Assembly: GCA_024036415.1 (NCBI GenBank)
Contig: JAMWET010005067.1
Coordinates: 179,501-243,500, forward strand
Direction: 5' to 3'
Origin: Prochilodus magdalenae
Lineage: Eukaryota; Chordata; Actinopteri; Characiformes; Prochilodontidae
DNA length: 64,000 bases
Positions 1-11,217 of this stretch are shown here, piece after piece. The notes under the pieces were generated by a model. It worked only from the letters and a program-made list of their open reading frames with translations. It searched no databases and was not told where the DNA came from. The position numbers and the translations under genes were made by a program. Every line of letters begins with the position of its first letter. Within the stretch, counting starts at the first letter, position 1.

Positions 1-141
1 GCAGTACCAGTCTAAGATCTAGACACAACCAACTTAGTGATGTTGTTGGTGGTCTTAAAGACTCTACAGGCTCTGATGAGCGTTTGAACCAGTCCATATC
101 CTGATACACCACATATACTCTTAATGTACCACAGTATTATA

Positions 142-680
142 CAGGGGTTGGACAATGAAACTGAAACACCTGGTTTTAGACCACAATCATTTATTAGTAT
201 GGTGTAGGGCCTCCTTTTGCGGCCAATACAGCGTCAGTTGGTCTTGGGAATGACATATACTGCGTCCTGCACAGTGGTCAGAGGGATTTTAAGCCATTCT
301 TTCTTGCAGGATATGGGGGTGGCCAGGTCACTACGTGATGCTGGTGGAGGTTCGTCCTTCTTGGTGGTATGCTGACATTACCCTGGATACCGTGGCTCTT
401 GATACATCACAAAGACTTGCTGTCTTGGTCACAGATGCGCCAGCAAGACGTGCACCAACAATCTGTCCTCTTTTGAACTCTGGTATGTCACCCATAATGT
501 TGTGTGCATTGCAGTATTCTGAGCAGAACTGTGCTCTTACCTGCTAACTGAACCCTCACACTCTGCTCTTACTGGTGCAATGTGCAATTAATGAAGATTG
601 GCCACCAGGCTGGTCCAATTTAGCCATGAGACCTCCCACACTAAAATGACAGGTGTTTCAGTTTCATTGTCCAACCCCTG
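142..680 (-). mobile_element. Deleted Tc1-like transposon inserted in MITE A1
   Basis: The element has perfect terminal inverted repeats of about 30 bp (cagggg ttggacaatgaaac at 142 onward, its reverse complement ending at 680). It is flanked by the TA dinucleotides at 140-141 and 681-682, the usual Tc1/mariner target duplication. At 539 bp it is about a third of an autonomous element. Only the transposase N-terminal coding region remains, on the minus strand. It sits inside MITE A1, whose sequence resumes directly on either side. Confidence 0.9.
333..530 (-). pseudogene. Tc1-like transposase N-terminal HTH fragment
   Basis: Read on the minus strand, this stretch encodes the paired-like helix-turn-helix end of a Tc1-family transposase. 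Recognisable pieces are EFKRGQIVGARLAGASVTKT and SRATVSRVMSAYHQEGRTS, both typical of the DNA-binding domain that recognises the terminal repeats. The downstream DD34E catalytic domain is gone because of the internal deletion of the host element, so no active enzyme can be made. The open reading frame on the plus strand over the same bases is a shadow. Confidence 0.85.
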
Positions 681-996
681 TATTTCTCCACATCTCCACC
701 TCTAATATATATTTAACTGCGCAAAATATTTCAATCTCTTTTTCTACCCAGTGTAAAAGCTCTAGTCCCCCTTTCAGTTTACTGAACGTCCATGATGGAC
801 AGACCAATAGAATGTCTCCAAAACTGCTTAGAAATAAACCTTGTTATATCAGCCAAGTTTGGAGGTTTTTAAGGTGGACTGTGTAATTCCATGAGTGCTG
901 GTTTATAGTTAGATATCTCCACTTTATTCTACAGTAAGGCATTAAGATAAACATAAGGAGAACATGTAGGCATATCTAAACTCATGACTGGTATTA

Positions 997-1693
997 TATT
1001 GCAATGCTGGCTTTCTTTCACACAGCCAAGGCAGTTACCAGTTTATTATGAAATTGTTTAAAAAAGGGAAACGTATTAATTATGTATTTTTTTTTGCATT
1101 TTTTTTATTTAACTGCATACTTTGTTTATGTTTATTCATTTTCCATCTGATTATTTGCTAATTTGTTTAATTATTTGTTCATTTTTTATTTATTAGGTTT
1201 GTTGTGGCATGTTTTTCTTAAAGGTCTGTAAACCCTCCAAAGAAGATTTGCAATATTTACTTATTTATTTTGCTAATTACTTATTAGCCATTAGATAACT
1301 TGACTGATCGTTAGAGAAAAGTTTTGGTTTGTCTGCTCTTTATTTGTTTGTTTATTTGTTTGTTTGTGGTGAATTACTTTGTTGTTTATATTTTTTGAGG
1401 GTGTTTGGAAACTTTCAGGAGAAAAATAGGAGAAAATGGAATGAATTAAAATGAAATTAGCTGCAGGCGTTGCTGTAAATCTGAAGTGAAGGTGTGTGTG
1501 ACGCTTTATTACCTTGAGCGACACGTTTAATTTAGACTGCAATAACACTTTTGGTCACGGATATGGAGAAACAGCAGCATCACGATAACATCACACATGA
1601 GCTTCCCTGCATCAGGAGGTGTCGCAGTGTGAATCAGGACTGTTCTTCTTCTTTTACCAGTGAGGACTGTAATACCTCATTTGAACCAATGAG
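997..1693. other. AT-rich non-coding stretch
   Basis: I see no gene or recognisable repeat here. The DNA is rich in T runs and in short TTTGTTTATTTG-like words around 1330-1370. Open frames on both strands are short and low in complexity. Confidence 0.5.
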
Positions 1694-1792
1694 CTACACT
1701 ACCAGTCAAAAGTTTAGGCACAGCTCCTCTGAGCAGGTTCTCCTTATGTTTATCTTAATGCTGTACTGTAGAATACAACTGAAGGCACTAAA

Positions 1793-2200
1793 ATGAGCAG
1801 TTCTGTTTGATTCTATACCCTACTGGAAACGTGTCTCCCAAATTCCAGATCTAATGACCTCCAGAAGCCTGTTTATAGAACCATGCCCATTGTGCATTTC
1901 ACCCCAGACACTGCTCGCCAGTCTTTCTATCGGTCACTTGAGGTCCTCTTATGGTGGTTAAGTGACATTGGAATGAGGTGGCGCTCATCACGGTCAGTAG
2001 GGAGTGGGTTTGGCCCTCTGCCAGTCTGTAGCTGTGTTGTCCTGTGTGTTGGCTGCTTGACATTGTTCTTATAAACCAGATGCTCACTGTATCTGCCAGT
2101 GAGGCTAGACCCGAACCTTCTGTCTAGAACCTCCTCAGTAAGAACCTGATGTACATGTGGAGATGCTGATCTAAGAAGTGGTCTCTTATTTATTATTTAT
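1793..2200 (-). mobile_element. Tc1-like fragment, family B copy 1
   Basis: This is the reverse complement, with divergence, of the better preserved element at 40842-41375. Shared words include cagttctgtttgattctata, gcctgttt, and gtggagatgctgat. The minus strand holds decayed transposase pieces such as LIPMS..H, but frameshifts and stops prevent a product. The left end appears truncated. Confidence 0.7.
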
Positions 2201-2329
2201 TATATTATATAAAAACAGACATTAGATGTGAGAATATGGCAAAGGTATAATATTGTGAGACATTAGGAGTATAAGTGGTATATCAGGAAATGTATTATTT
2301 ATCTCGCATTTGGAGTTGTTATGGTGTTC

Positions 2330-2711
2330 TCCCTAGGCAAGGGGCAAGTCATTTTCTAAGGGAAGACATGATATGTAGGCGTGATCTCAAAATTATGCAA
2401 ATGAACTATGACACAGTGAAGTGGCACTGAAAATGATTGGCTCCAACAAATTTTGCAGACCAATCATAGACAGTCCGGGAGAGGGAGGGTCAGAGTTGCC
2501 CAATATCCGGTTTTTGAACTTTTTGTACTTACCGGAATTTAATTCCAGAATTTCATACCGGAACAGCAAGCTAGGTGCATGCTAATCAGTCAATAAATCA
2601 AGCACAAGACGTTCTTATGAAACCAGCTGTTTTTTTGGGACCTTGTAAATGCCCACACAAGACAATGTGGGCGACAACTGAGGGCAATGTTACTGACTTG
2701 TTGCCTGGTAG
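2330..2711. mobile_element. Unclassified 380-bp insertion inside MITE A3
   Basis: This block is absent from the other MITE copies and interrupts A3 between the ctcc and gtaagactgt segments. Its ends look like imperfect inverted repeats (ctaggcaaggggcaagtca, and the reverse complement of tgacttgttgcctggtag). There is no coding capacity. The exact ends and target duplication are unclear. Confidence 0.45.
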
Positions 2712-3115
2712 CGTAAGACTGTGGAGTTTAAGATAACCCAAAACTGTTTTTGTCTAAACATTTGACTGGTATTGTAAATTATTAGCAAGATTTTTATTAG
2801 ATGAACAGTTTTGATACCAGATGAAATACCAAATGTAGTTTAGACTTTTAAATTTTAGACGACTAATTTCACAAAAGGACGAAAGTGATGAATCGGGCTT
2901 TTTCAGCAGCGTTTTAAAGTGGAAGGTCAATTTTCTTGACCTTTCTGGCCCTTTTTGTCCCCATCTCCAATGGGAGTCTATGTTGTTATAAGCTTTAAGC
3001 TTTTCCTCCGGAAACACACACAGGAGACTAATGGGGACGGTGGACAGCTGAAGGGACGACAGCAAGACACAATGCCATCTCATATCAACAGACACAAACT
3101 AAACTAAGGGTTGCA

Positions 3116-3119
3116 GTGT

Positions 3120-3184
<65 letters not shown>
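3116..3184. repeat. (GT)n microsatellite
   Basis: About 33 near-perfect GT units lie in an otherwise ordinary non-coding stretch. Confidence 0.95.
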
Positions 3185-3890
3185 AAGAGATTACACTTCT
3201 TTCTTTATTATTACGTTCATACTTATGCCCTAAATCAGATTTGGTCACACAATATTAACTCACTGATTCCTTAACGAGACGTTATTAGAAGCCTCAGATT
3301 AGCTCGCTGAGCCCTGGAGGGTCATTAAAAAGTGCTCGTTCGGCACTTGCCCGCTTTGCACAGCAGTAAAAATCCAGAATTACACGCTCTTTGTCTCTGT
3401 CACTATGACTGTGACTAAGGCCTGAGGGGGGGTCGACTAGTCAAGGCATTCTGGAGCCAGACACAAGACCAGCCAAAGAGACACAACAAAAACATCCACC
3501 AAAAAAAAAACACAAATGGTGAACCAGTCAAAATAGCCCAATTCTAAAACCCCTTCTAAGACTAAGCTTGAGTCTGATTTAAGCAAGGCTCTGTTAATGT
3601 CTGTTGAGCTGATGCCAGTGACTAATAATGCATGTCCAGTGCTGCATTAGTTAAAGGCTTTAAACACTGCAACTTACTATCTTACCTTACTTACTGTCTT
3701 ACAAGTCAACAAGGTTTGCACACATCTGACTAAATGCACAACAGCATTCATAGGTTTGTGTTAGCTCGTCATATTAATAATAGTTTGTAAAGTTAATAAC
3801 CTTTATTCAGTAATGACACTGTATAAATTAATCATTGATTAGTAACTTAGACTGGTAATAGAGATTATAACAGACCATAATAGATTACCA
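3185..3890. other. Non-coding, nothing recognised
   Basis: No gene, RNA or known repeat is visible. It contains a short poly-A run near 3500 and otherwise mixed sequence. Confidence 0.5.
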
Positions 3891-4790
3891 TAAAATAATC
3901 ATAACAGATGAAGTTAAAGTTCTGTATCTTAGTACAGTAATATAATCATAATATACCATAGTACAGTATCATTTTAGAGTACCATACTAGACCATAATAG
4001 AGTACCATAGAATCATAACAGATTCAAAGAGCTCCACAATAGAGTTCCATAATAGAGTCCTATAATAGCGTATCATAATATAGTTCCATAATAAAATATC
4101 ATAATAGCGTATCATAATAGAGTTCCATAATGAAATATCATAATAGAGTTCCATAATACAGTTCCATAAGAGTATCATAATAGAGTTCCATAATAAAAAT
4201 CATAACAGAGTTCCCTAATAAAATATCATAATAGAGTTCCATAATAGAGTATCATAATAGAATTGCATAATAGAGTATCATAATAGGGGTTCCATAGTAA
4301 GAGTTTCATAATAGAGTTCCATAATACAGTATCATAACAGAGTTCCCTAAATAAATATCATAATAGAGTTCCATAATAGAGTTCCATAATACAGTATCAT
4401 AACAGATTTCCCTAATAAAATATCATAATAGAGTTCCATAATAGAGTTCCATAATAGAGTATCATAATAGGGGTTCCATAGTAGAGTTTCATAATAGAGT
4501 TCCATACTAGAGTAAAAATTAAATGATTATTGATACAGTATCATAATAGACTATAACTGTAAATTATAACAGAGAATCATAATACAGTAGATCATAACAG
4601 AGTTAGGACAATAACAGAGAATGATCACTGATTATCATAATAATAGCAAAATAGAGTTTCATAATAGACCATAACAGGGTATTTTAATAGAGAATCATCA
4701 CAGGTGATAATAGAGATTATAACAGACCACAACAAATTGTGATAACAGAGTATTTTAATTATCTCAGAAGAGTATCATAATTATCTCATA
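3890..4790. repeat. 13-bp minisatellite (CATAATAGAGTTC type)
   Basis: The core at about 3990-4510 is an array of cataatagagttc alternating with cataatagagtat variants. It degrades outward into scattered cataacag and cataatag words. Periods slip between 12 and 17 bp, as expected from replication slippage and unequal exchange. Open frames on the minus strand repeating W-N-S-I-M are by-products of the repeat. Confidence 0.9.
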
Positions 4791-5716
4791 ATAAAGTCAT
4801 ATAAATTATTCATATCATAATTATTAATCAACATCTAAATACTGCTACTTTTATATTGTTAAACAAACTGATTCCAAACTTTTGAAATCACTTTGATCTA
4901 AAATGATTTTTTAACTGTGTAATTTTTCCGAGATCTCAGGCGGCTCCTGATAAAGCAGTTGCTGGGTATTATGCTAAGAGAGTCTAAAGGTATGTCAAGA
5001 CAAAAGTCAAAAGAGTTTAATATGATTATCAGCGTATCATCCGAAGTAGTTCACCTTCTATGTGTGAAAGTGTTCCACGTTTGAACAGGTGCACATGTTT
5101 TGTTGTATTTATGATTGGTTTATCTTTCAGAAGCACTAAAGGCAAACACAGACTCAGACACACACTGCCCTGTGGAGAAGCCACTAGGTGGCAGAAGGCA
5201 GACAATTGCCAGCTCCCCTGATTGTCCACTCTAAAATCACTACTGTTTCCTCCCTGTATGTTGTCCCATATATCAATATTTTATTAGCGTCACCAGTGCA
5301 GTACATACATCTATTTCTGAGTGCTTTCAGGCTGTTGTCATGGTAACCCCGACAGAAGGCTGGCATTGGTCAGGTTCTCCGAGTTGGGGACAGAGTGAGT
5401 GTTTGATCAAGGATTACGTCGGTATCATAAGATCATATTTACAGAACTTGTTTACAGAATAAATTTCCTAAACTCCCCTGTAGACCCCAGAGTCTTACTG
5501 AAACATAATTAAAATACATAAATAATAATTAGGAAAGCTGTACATTATTAAGATTGAGCTCAGGTTTAGTTTTGTTAACTAGTCACAGTAAAGCCATGAC
5601 AAGATAGGACCATAGGACCTTCTTATTATTATAGCTTATTATATATATATATAATATATAACTCCAAATTTGGGAACTATGTACATCTTAATATAAAGCA
5701 CCCTTTTATATACATA
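4791..5716. other. Non-coding, nothing recognised
   Basis: This is mixed unique-looking sequence. The open frames at 5029-5366 are short, overlap each other and resemble no family. Confidence 0.5.
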
Positions 5717-5719
5717 TGT

Positions 5720-5965
<246 letters not shown>

Positions 5966-6275
5966 GAATATTAAATAGATTATATAGAATATGATATTAA
6001 ATAAATAAGTTTGTGCACTAATATGTGCAAGATAGATCATGTTTAAGTATCTGTAGAAGAATCCATTTTCACCTAGAAAATCATCAGTAACGTCATAAAC
6101 AACAAAGTACAGTTTATCAAATACAGTATATCATTAAAATACAGAATATTGTTTAATGTATCGTTGGTGCAGTTTTGTTTTTAGTTTTTTACATAGTTTA
6201 GAAATGGCAACGAGTATGTGCTGTATTGTTATTCAGAGTGAGTTTGAATGCAATGTTTTTCATTATGTTAAATAT

Positions 6276-6278
6276 ATT

Positions 6279-6311
<33 letters not shown>

Positions 6312-6312
6312 C
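6276..6312. repeat. (TAA)n microsatellite
   Basis: About 12 units of taa are followed by an agc/atc-rich tail (cagcagcagtag, catcatcat). Confidence 0.9.
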
Positions 6313-6462
6313 AGCAGCAGCAGTAGCCGCATCAGCATCATCATAAGCATAATAATAATCTATGTCTATGTCTATGTCCAATTTCCAAAAAAATGCTAGC
6401 TGGGATCACAAAGGTTTCAGATGGGCCTTAATAGAACTGTGATCAATAAAGAGATGAAGAGG

Positions 6463-6682
<220 letters not shown>

Positions 6683-6785
6683 GGGGTAAAGAGGGATTTA
6701 CATGAGAGAGGAGGGGGCAGTGACACAGTCCGTTACAAAGTGGCACATGCACGCTCAGATGCTCACAGTCTGTCACACACTCGCT

Positions 6786-6858
6786 CCTACACACACTCTC
6801 TCACACACACACACACACACGCACACACACACACATATACACACACACTCGTACACAC
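6786..6858. repeat. (CA)n microsatellite
   Basis: CA repeats with gcac and tata interruptions. Confidence 0.9.
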
Positions 6859-6859
6859 A

Positions 6860-8300
6860 GCGGGCATCGTTCAGTCAGTCCAGCCAGTAATGAGGAATGA
6901 AACAGATCAGAGGGAACCCCGCTGGCCTCGCTTTGTATGACCCACGGTAAGAGAAAAGTCAGAATCTTCATTTTCTCTTTACCCTTTTCAACCCCAGACC
7001 TTTTATTATATAACTATATATTTTATTATATAACTATTATATATATAACTAATATGAATTATTTAGTAACTGCTACAGAAGTATTCTATAAAGTTTTAGA
7101 AATGAGAGTGAGGATCTGAAGTTTGGGCCTACATACATGCTCTCAGGGTTTTAGGGTTTTAAAGGCGGGAATAAATCCTTGTATGTTCAAGGTGACAAAT
7201 GACTTTCAATGTATGTTAATGCAACAAGAGTTTCTGTCACCATTTCTACTGGTCCATTCATCATAAACTGTTCATACAATGTAAATTGCAGCTGAGATTT
7301 TCAAGCAAGTGATGTTTCAAGCATGTTCAAATATCGTGTATATATTGAAATACCATGGACACCATCTAACTCAACAGACTGAGCATCTGCCCATTGACTC
7401 CATTCTAGATATATTCTGAGTCAATGTGTTTTGTTCATTTACTAGGTTCAGGGAAATGTGCCAAAACAAGTATCCATGCTAATCAATCATACCCTATGCA
7501 CATGTCAGAAAGTTTGGGCTGGAGTACACCAACGGTTTCCTTCCATACTCCAGGCACCCAGAGGCTATTAATTCGCTGAGCAGTGTTCTGGAATGATGCC
7601 TTCCGAAGGCATTTTGAGAACAGTTTGGTGACTTTAATAACCCTTGACCCGTGGAATGTACCATATACTGATGCCAAATCCTTTGCAAATAGGGCTCGAA
7701 ATTCATGAGAGGCCGTAGCGATATTCATATCTGGTGGATTTGATGGATTGTTTTTCACCTAGGGCTGTCGAGTTATGGAATTTGCAAATGGAAATGGGAT
7801 AATGAGAATTTGCATGTGAGGCTCATAAACGATGTATCTTCCAATGTTGTTCGACTTGAGATCATAGAACCATGAGGTGTACTTATCTACTTATCTGATA
7901 AAACTAATTCTGATGGTTATTGTTTGGAATAACTCTTTAAATAGTTTTATAATGATAATAGGTAAAGGTTGAGCTGATACTGAGGCCTTGGCACGCCACA
8001 TAGTGAAAGAATGAAAATCAGTAGAAAGCTGGATGGTACGTCCAGTGTATTGGGCCAGTTTTGGAAATGCCAATATTATAAATATAAAGTTGATATGGAT
8101 AGTATGCTTTATCGTAGTTTTGATCAATATGGCTATATGCACCTTCATGTTACTTCAAGTTAAACCCAACCAGTTATGCTCTTGTTGTAATGTCCTTGCA
8201 AAAAAGAAAGAATTCTTAAGTACATCAACAGTATACATACAATATACAGACAATACAGTCAGTAGAATTTTTTGTTCATGTTTATATCATTATGAAATTT
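6860..8300. other. Non-coding, nothing recognised
   Basis: No exon with splice signals is evident. A 91-codon minus-strand open frame (7483-7758) is not low in complexity but matches no family I know, and no partner exon was found. Confidence 0.45.
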
Positions 8301-8303
8301 ACA

Positions 8304-8380
8304 CATAACAGAGAAATCGAGTAGGGTTATTTAGGTATAAATGATTTTTATTGGGTTATATTGTAACTTAAATTCATTTA

Positions 8381-8463
<83 letters not shown>

Positions 8464-8636
8464 TACATACAGAACATATTTGAAAGAATACTGTATGTAT
8501 GTATCTATCTATCTATATATATATATTTATATATTGAGTAGTATATCGAGAAATCGAGTAGGGTTACGTATGTAATATTTAGGTATAAATTATTTTTATT
8601 GGGTTATATTGTAACAAATTCATTTAGTCTGTATAT

Positions 8637-8695
<59 letters not shown>

Positions 8696-8720
8696 CAGTA
8701 TTCTTTCAAATATGTTAAAG
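8304..8720. repeat. Duplicated block carrying (TA)n and (GATA)n arrays
   Basis: A segment of about 75 bp beginning agaaatcgagtagggtta occurs at about 8310-8380 and again at about 8550-8630. The first copy runs into an 80-bp (TA)n array (8381-8461). The second runs into a (GATA)n array (8637-8695). After the arrays, acatatttgaaagaatact (8474 on) and its inverted counterpart (8696 on) appear. This is a local duplication in which each copy expanded a different microsatellite. Confidence 0.85.
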
Positions 8721-9660
8721 TACGTTAAGGTGTATATTTATTATATATGTACTATCTCTGTATATGTCAGTACTATGGACTTTTCATGTTATTAACACTT
8801 TTGAAAAGTGCATTAAATGCATATTTCTGTCATAAGGCTATAACAACCCATCCTCCTGATATCAATATTAATTTACTACAGAGGTAGTTGATGTGGCAAA
8901 AACTATGAACTGGTTAATTATGTAATAACCTGCTTTATCATCCTATTGTCCACCCCTACTTTACCCCCACAGCATGTTATATCAGCATGTCCATATGACA
9001 TTTTTTCTGAATTATGGCAAGTTTTCCTACTCTTTGTCTCAGAGTGAACAGTGTCTGGATTAAGATTATGGCTGGTACCTGGGATTGGATTTAAACCTTT
9101 CCTCCCAGTAATCTGAGTCAGATTTGTCGGCCCACTTTATTCCTTCTGACATGGATAGGAATAGCAGCTGATGTTCTAATTGGCTTATAGTGGGACACAG
9201 TTATGTTAAGCTATATGTTAAATGTATCAGTTGGCTCCATCAATCTTTGGAGTGAATCTTCCTTTGCTGATAACTTCGCAGTCATTCCATGGTTTGCTAG
9301 CTAAAGTGTGCAACACTGCAGGCTAACCTACAACACTACAAAATACCTGCATACGTGATAAAGCTCACAGGCTATACATTTAATTTTAAAAAGCTCAGGC
9401 TATACATTTAATTTTTCAACCAAGCGTCTCTTGAAACGTGATTGGTGTTAACTGGTGTTTCATATGGACGCTTTTATATGTGATGCATAAACTGAGTACT
9501 AGTACTGAGTAAAAGACCCTACACATTCACACCCCCACATTTCTGACCCACAGTGTGCTTTGATGTTGCTGTAGTACCATTTGTCCTGCTCCGATTTTAC
9601 AGAATCCAGCATTAGCACAATTAGCATGTCACAAATTATTACCTTATGCTGTGCGTTTAC
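8721..9660. other. Non-coding, with a short tandem duplication
   Basis: No gene was recognised. At about 9361-9415 a unit of roughly 35 bp containing ggctatacatttaatttt is repeated directly. Confidence 0.55.
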
Positions 9661-9679
9661 TTAAATGAGAGTTTAGAAT

Positions 9680-9870
9680 GAATAGGGCACCTGGCGCAGC
9701 GTGTCTATTGGGCGCTGTTTTTAACCTTTCGACCCCGGGCTCAGTGATGTTATCTTGACTTCAGTTCCTGCTAGGCCAATCCCAGCTATATTCCTGCAAT
9801 AACATTAGAAGGGCATTGTCCGGTTTGAGACAACAGCTAGAGGTTGCAGCACTTTGCCAAAGAGAAACCT
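9680..9870 (+). mobile_element. Possible tRNA-derived SINE remnant
   Basis: The words tggcgcagcgtg and ctttcgaccccgggc, about 40 bp apart, resemble the A and B boxes of a tRNA promoter, in the arrangement used by vertebrate tRNA-derived SINEs. The downstream tail has no obvious LINE-like end or poly-A. Without alignment this stays a probable call. Confidence 0.4.
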
Positions 9871-10400
9871 CAGTAAGAAATGCGACCCAGTTTTAAATGC
9901 CCCATCAGGTTCTGCCAGGGTGCCTGGATGTCAGTTTATTAAGATCACCATGCCTGTACATGAGCAAAATCATTGTAGCTGCATGGTTTTCATGAATAAG
10001 TATTGCATAACAGGGCCTAAAAATTAACCCATTCATTTAGTTTTATTTAATTGTATTTTATGTAAGCTTTCATATAATTTCATTTTTAATTTAAAGCTGA
10101 ATATATTATTTTAAATAACCAAGATCAAAATTAAGCCATATGATAAGCTTACCATTTATCTACTCATATTACTAATACACCAATCACTAGAATAGCTAGA
10201 GGAGGTTGTCCTTCTCGGCTGTTATTGCAGACCGTACTGTAGTTGATGAGGTGTTCTGCTCCAAGCTTCCTTTTAGTAAAACAACTTCACACTATTTGCA
10301 TATTATCTCATTTCTCTTTCTGTCTCTGGCAGGATCAGGAGGTAGCGCAAAACGTCCTCCGTACAAAGAAGCGCTGGACGCACACTGTTAAGGGTTTTGG

Positions 10401-10440
10401 CCAATCAGGGGGTGTCATTACTGATCCTGTCCAATCAGGG
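10401..10440 (+). promoter_or_regulatory. Twin CCAAT boxes upstream of nrl
   Basis: The word ccaatcaggg occurs twice, at 10401 and 10431, exactly 30 bp apart, about 170-210 bp upstream of the nrl start codon. CCAAT is the NF-Y site, and paired sites about three helical turns apart are a known promoter arrangement. No clear TATA box is seen, so transcription probably starts between about 10460 and 10580. A possible 5' UTR acceptor (tgttactctccag, AG at 10582-10583) leaves open whether the first exon lies further upstream. Confidence 0.55.
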
Positions 10441-10608
10441 CCCTGGGGTGGCGAACTTTTGACTGTGTCTCTTTTCGGAGAGAGTGAAGCCCCTCACTGT
10501 GTGCTCACAGTGTTAAGAGAGTAGCAGCTCAAGGGTCCTTCACTCTTACACCTCAGGAACCCAACTGACCTGTTACTCTCCAGGCTCTCCGCTCAAACAT
10601 TGGTGGCT

Positions 10609-11217
10609 ATGTCGTCCCCCTCCCTCCCTCTTCCTTCGCTGCCTCCAAGCCCCCTAGCCATGGAGTACCTCAATGACTTTGACTTGCTCAAGTTTGAGGT
10701 GAAGCCGGACACTCCACCGCCTCCTCAGCAACCGTGCTCCTACTCCAAAGTAGGACTCCAGCAGCAACGAGACACCTCCAGCTCCCCTTATGTGGTGCGC
10801 CCCCCTCCGGACTCCAGCCTGAGCTCCAGCCCCTACACATCCCTGCCTCCTTCCCCGACCCTCAGTGATGCCCATCCACCTCCATCAGCCTCGTCGTCTT
10901 CCTCCTCCTCGCTCTCCTTTCCCCTCTCCGTCTCTGCTGGCTACGTCTCTGGACTCAGTCAGGCCTCTCAGGGCAATCCGGAAGGCAGCCCTGCCCAAGG
11001 CGCTCCACCGCAGTGCCCTAATCCTGCCTCTTTGGAAGACCTCATCTGGTTAGCCGCACTACAGCAGCAGTTCGGAGGAGAACAGGGAGGTGCGGCCTCA
11101 CTTCTGGGGGCCCTGGGGGGCGCACCAGAAAGAGGAGAAAGGGATAGGGGTCCCATTGGGGGGTTCCTGGGATGTGAAGATGCTGTGGAGGCCCTGCTCA
11201 ATTCGGCTGCTGCGGCT
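10609..11217 (+). CDS. nrl: nrl coding exon 1
   Basis: 203 codons hold the transactivation domain, with Pro- and Ser-rich tracts. The preferred donor is GTAAGT at 11218. A second in-frame donor (CAG then GTATTA) at 11230 would add V-S-S-Q. Confidence 0.9.

Larger units (their letters stand above)
1..996. mobile_element. MITE-like Tc1-derived element, copy A1 (interrupted)
   Basis: Both ends carry degraded forms of one terminal repeat. The left end reads gcagtaccagtctaagatct and the right end (about 971-996) ends in a form of gactggtagtgta. The interior matches, in reverse complement, the element at 15655-16100 (shared words include ccatgagtgct and cctctaatatatattta). Removing the 142-680 insertion leaves about 457 bp, close to the roughly 446 bp of the other copy. 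It has no coding capacity. The left end may lie just outside the window. Confidence 0.75.
1694..2783. mobile_element. MITE copy A3, split by two insertions
   Basis: The left end (actaccagtcaaaagtttag, from about 1694) and the right end (ctaaacatttgactggtatt, ending near 2783) are inverted repeats matching the ends of the elements at 1-996 and 15655-16100. Interior pieces at about 2205-2330 and 2712-2760 match the 3' half of the 15655 copy. Between them lie a Tc1 fragment (1793-2200) and an unrelated 380-bp insert (2330-2711). The assignment rests on reading by eye. Confidence 0.65.

Noticed and set aside
3990..4510. Regularly spaced short repeats resembling a CRISPR array
   Set aside because: Units are contiguous 13-bp tandem repeats with no unique spacers, and the genome is vertebrate. 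This is a minisatellite.
7483..7758. A 91-codon minus-strand open frame
   Set aside because: No recognisable motif, no splice-bounded neighbours, and an overlapping frame is also open. It may be a fragment of an unknown repeat.
10206..10524. Two overlapping open frames just upstream of nrl
   Set aside because: They cross the CCAAT boxes and have no conserved content. They are better read as promoter and 5' UTR sequence.
10600..10608. TTG at 10600 as the nrl start
   Set aside because: Vertebrate translation starts at ATG, and the ATG at 10609 gives the family N-terminus.
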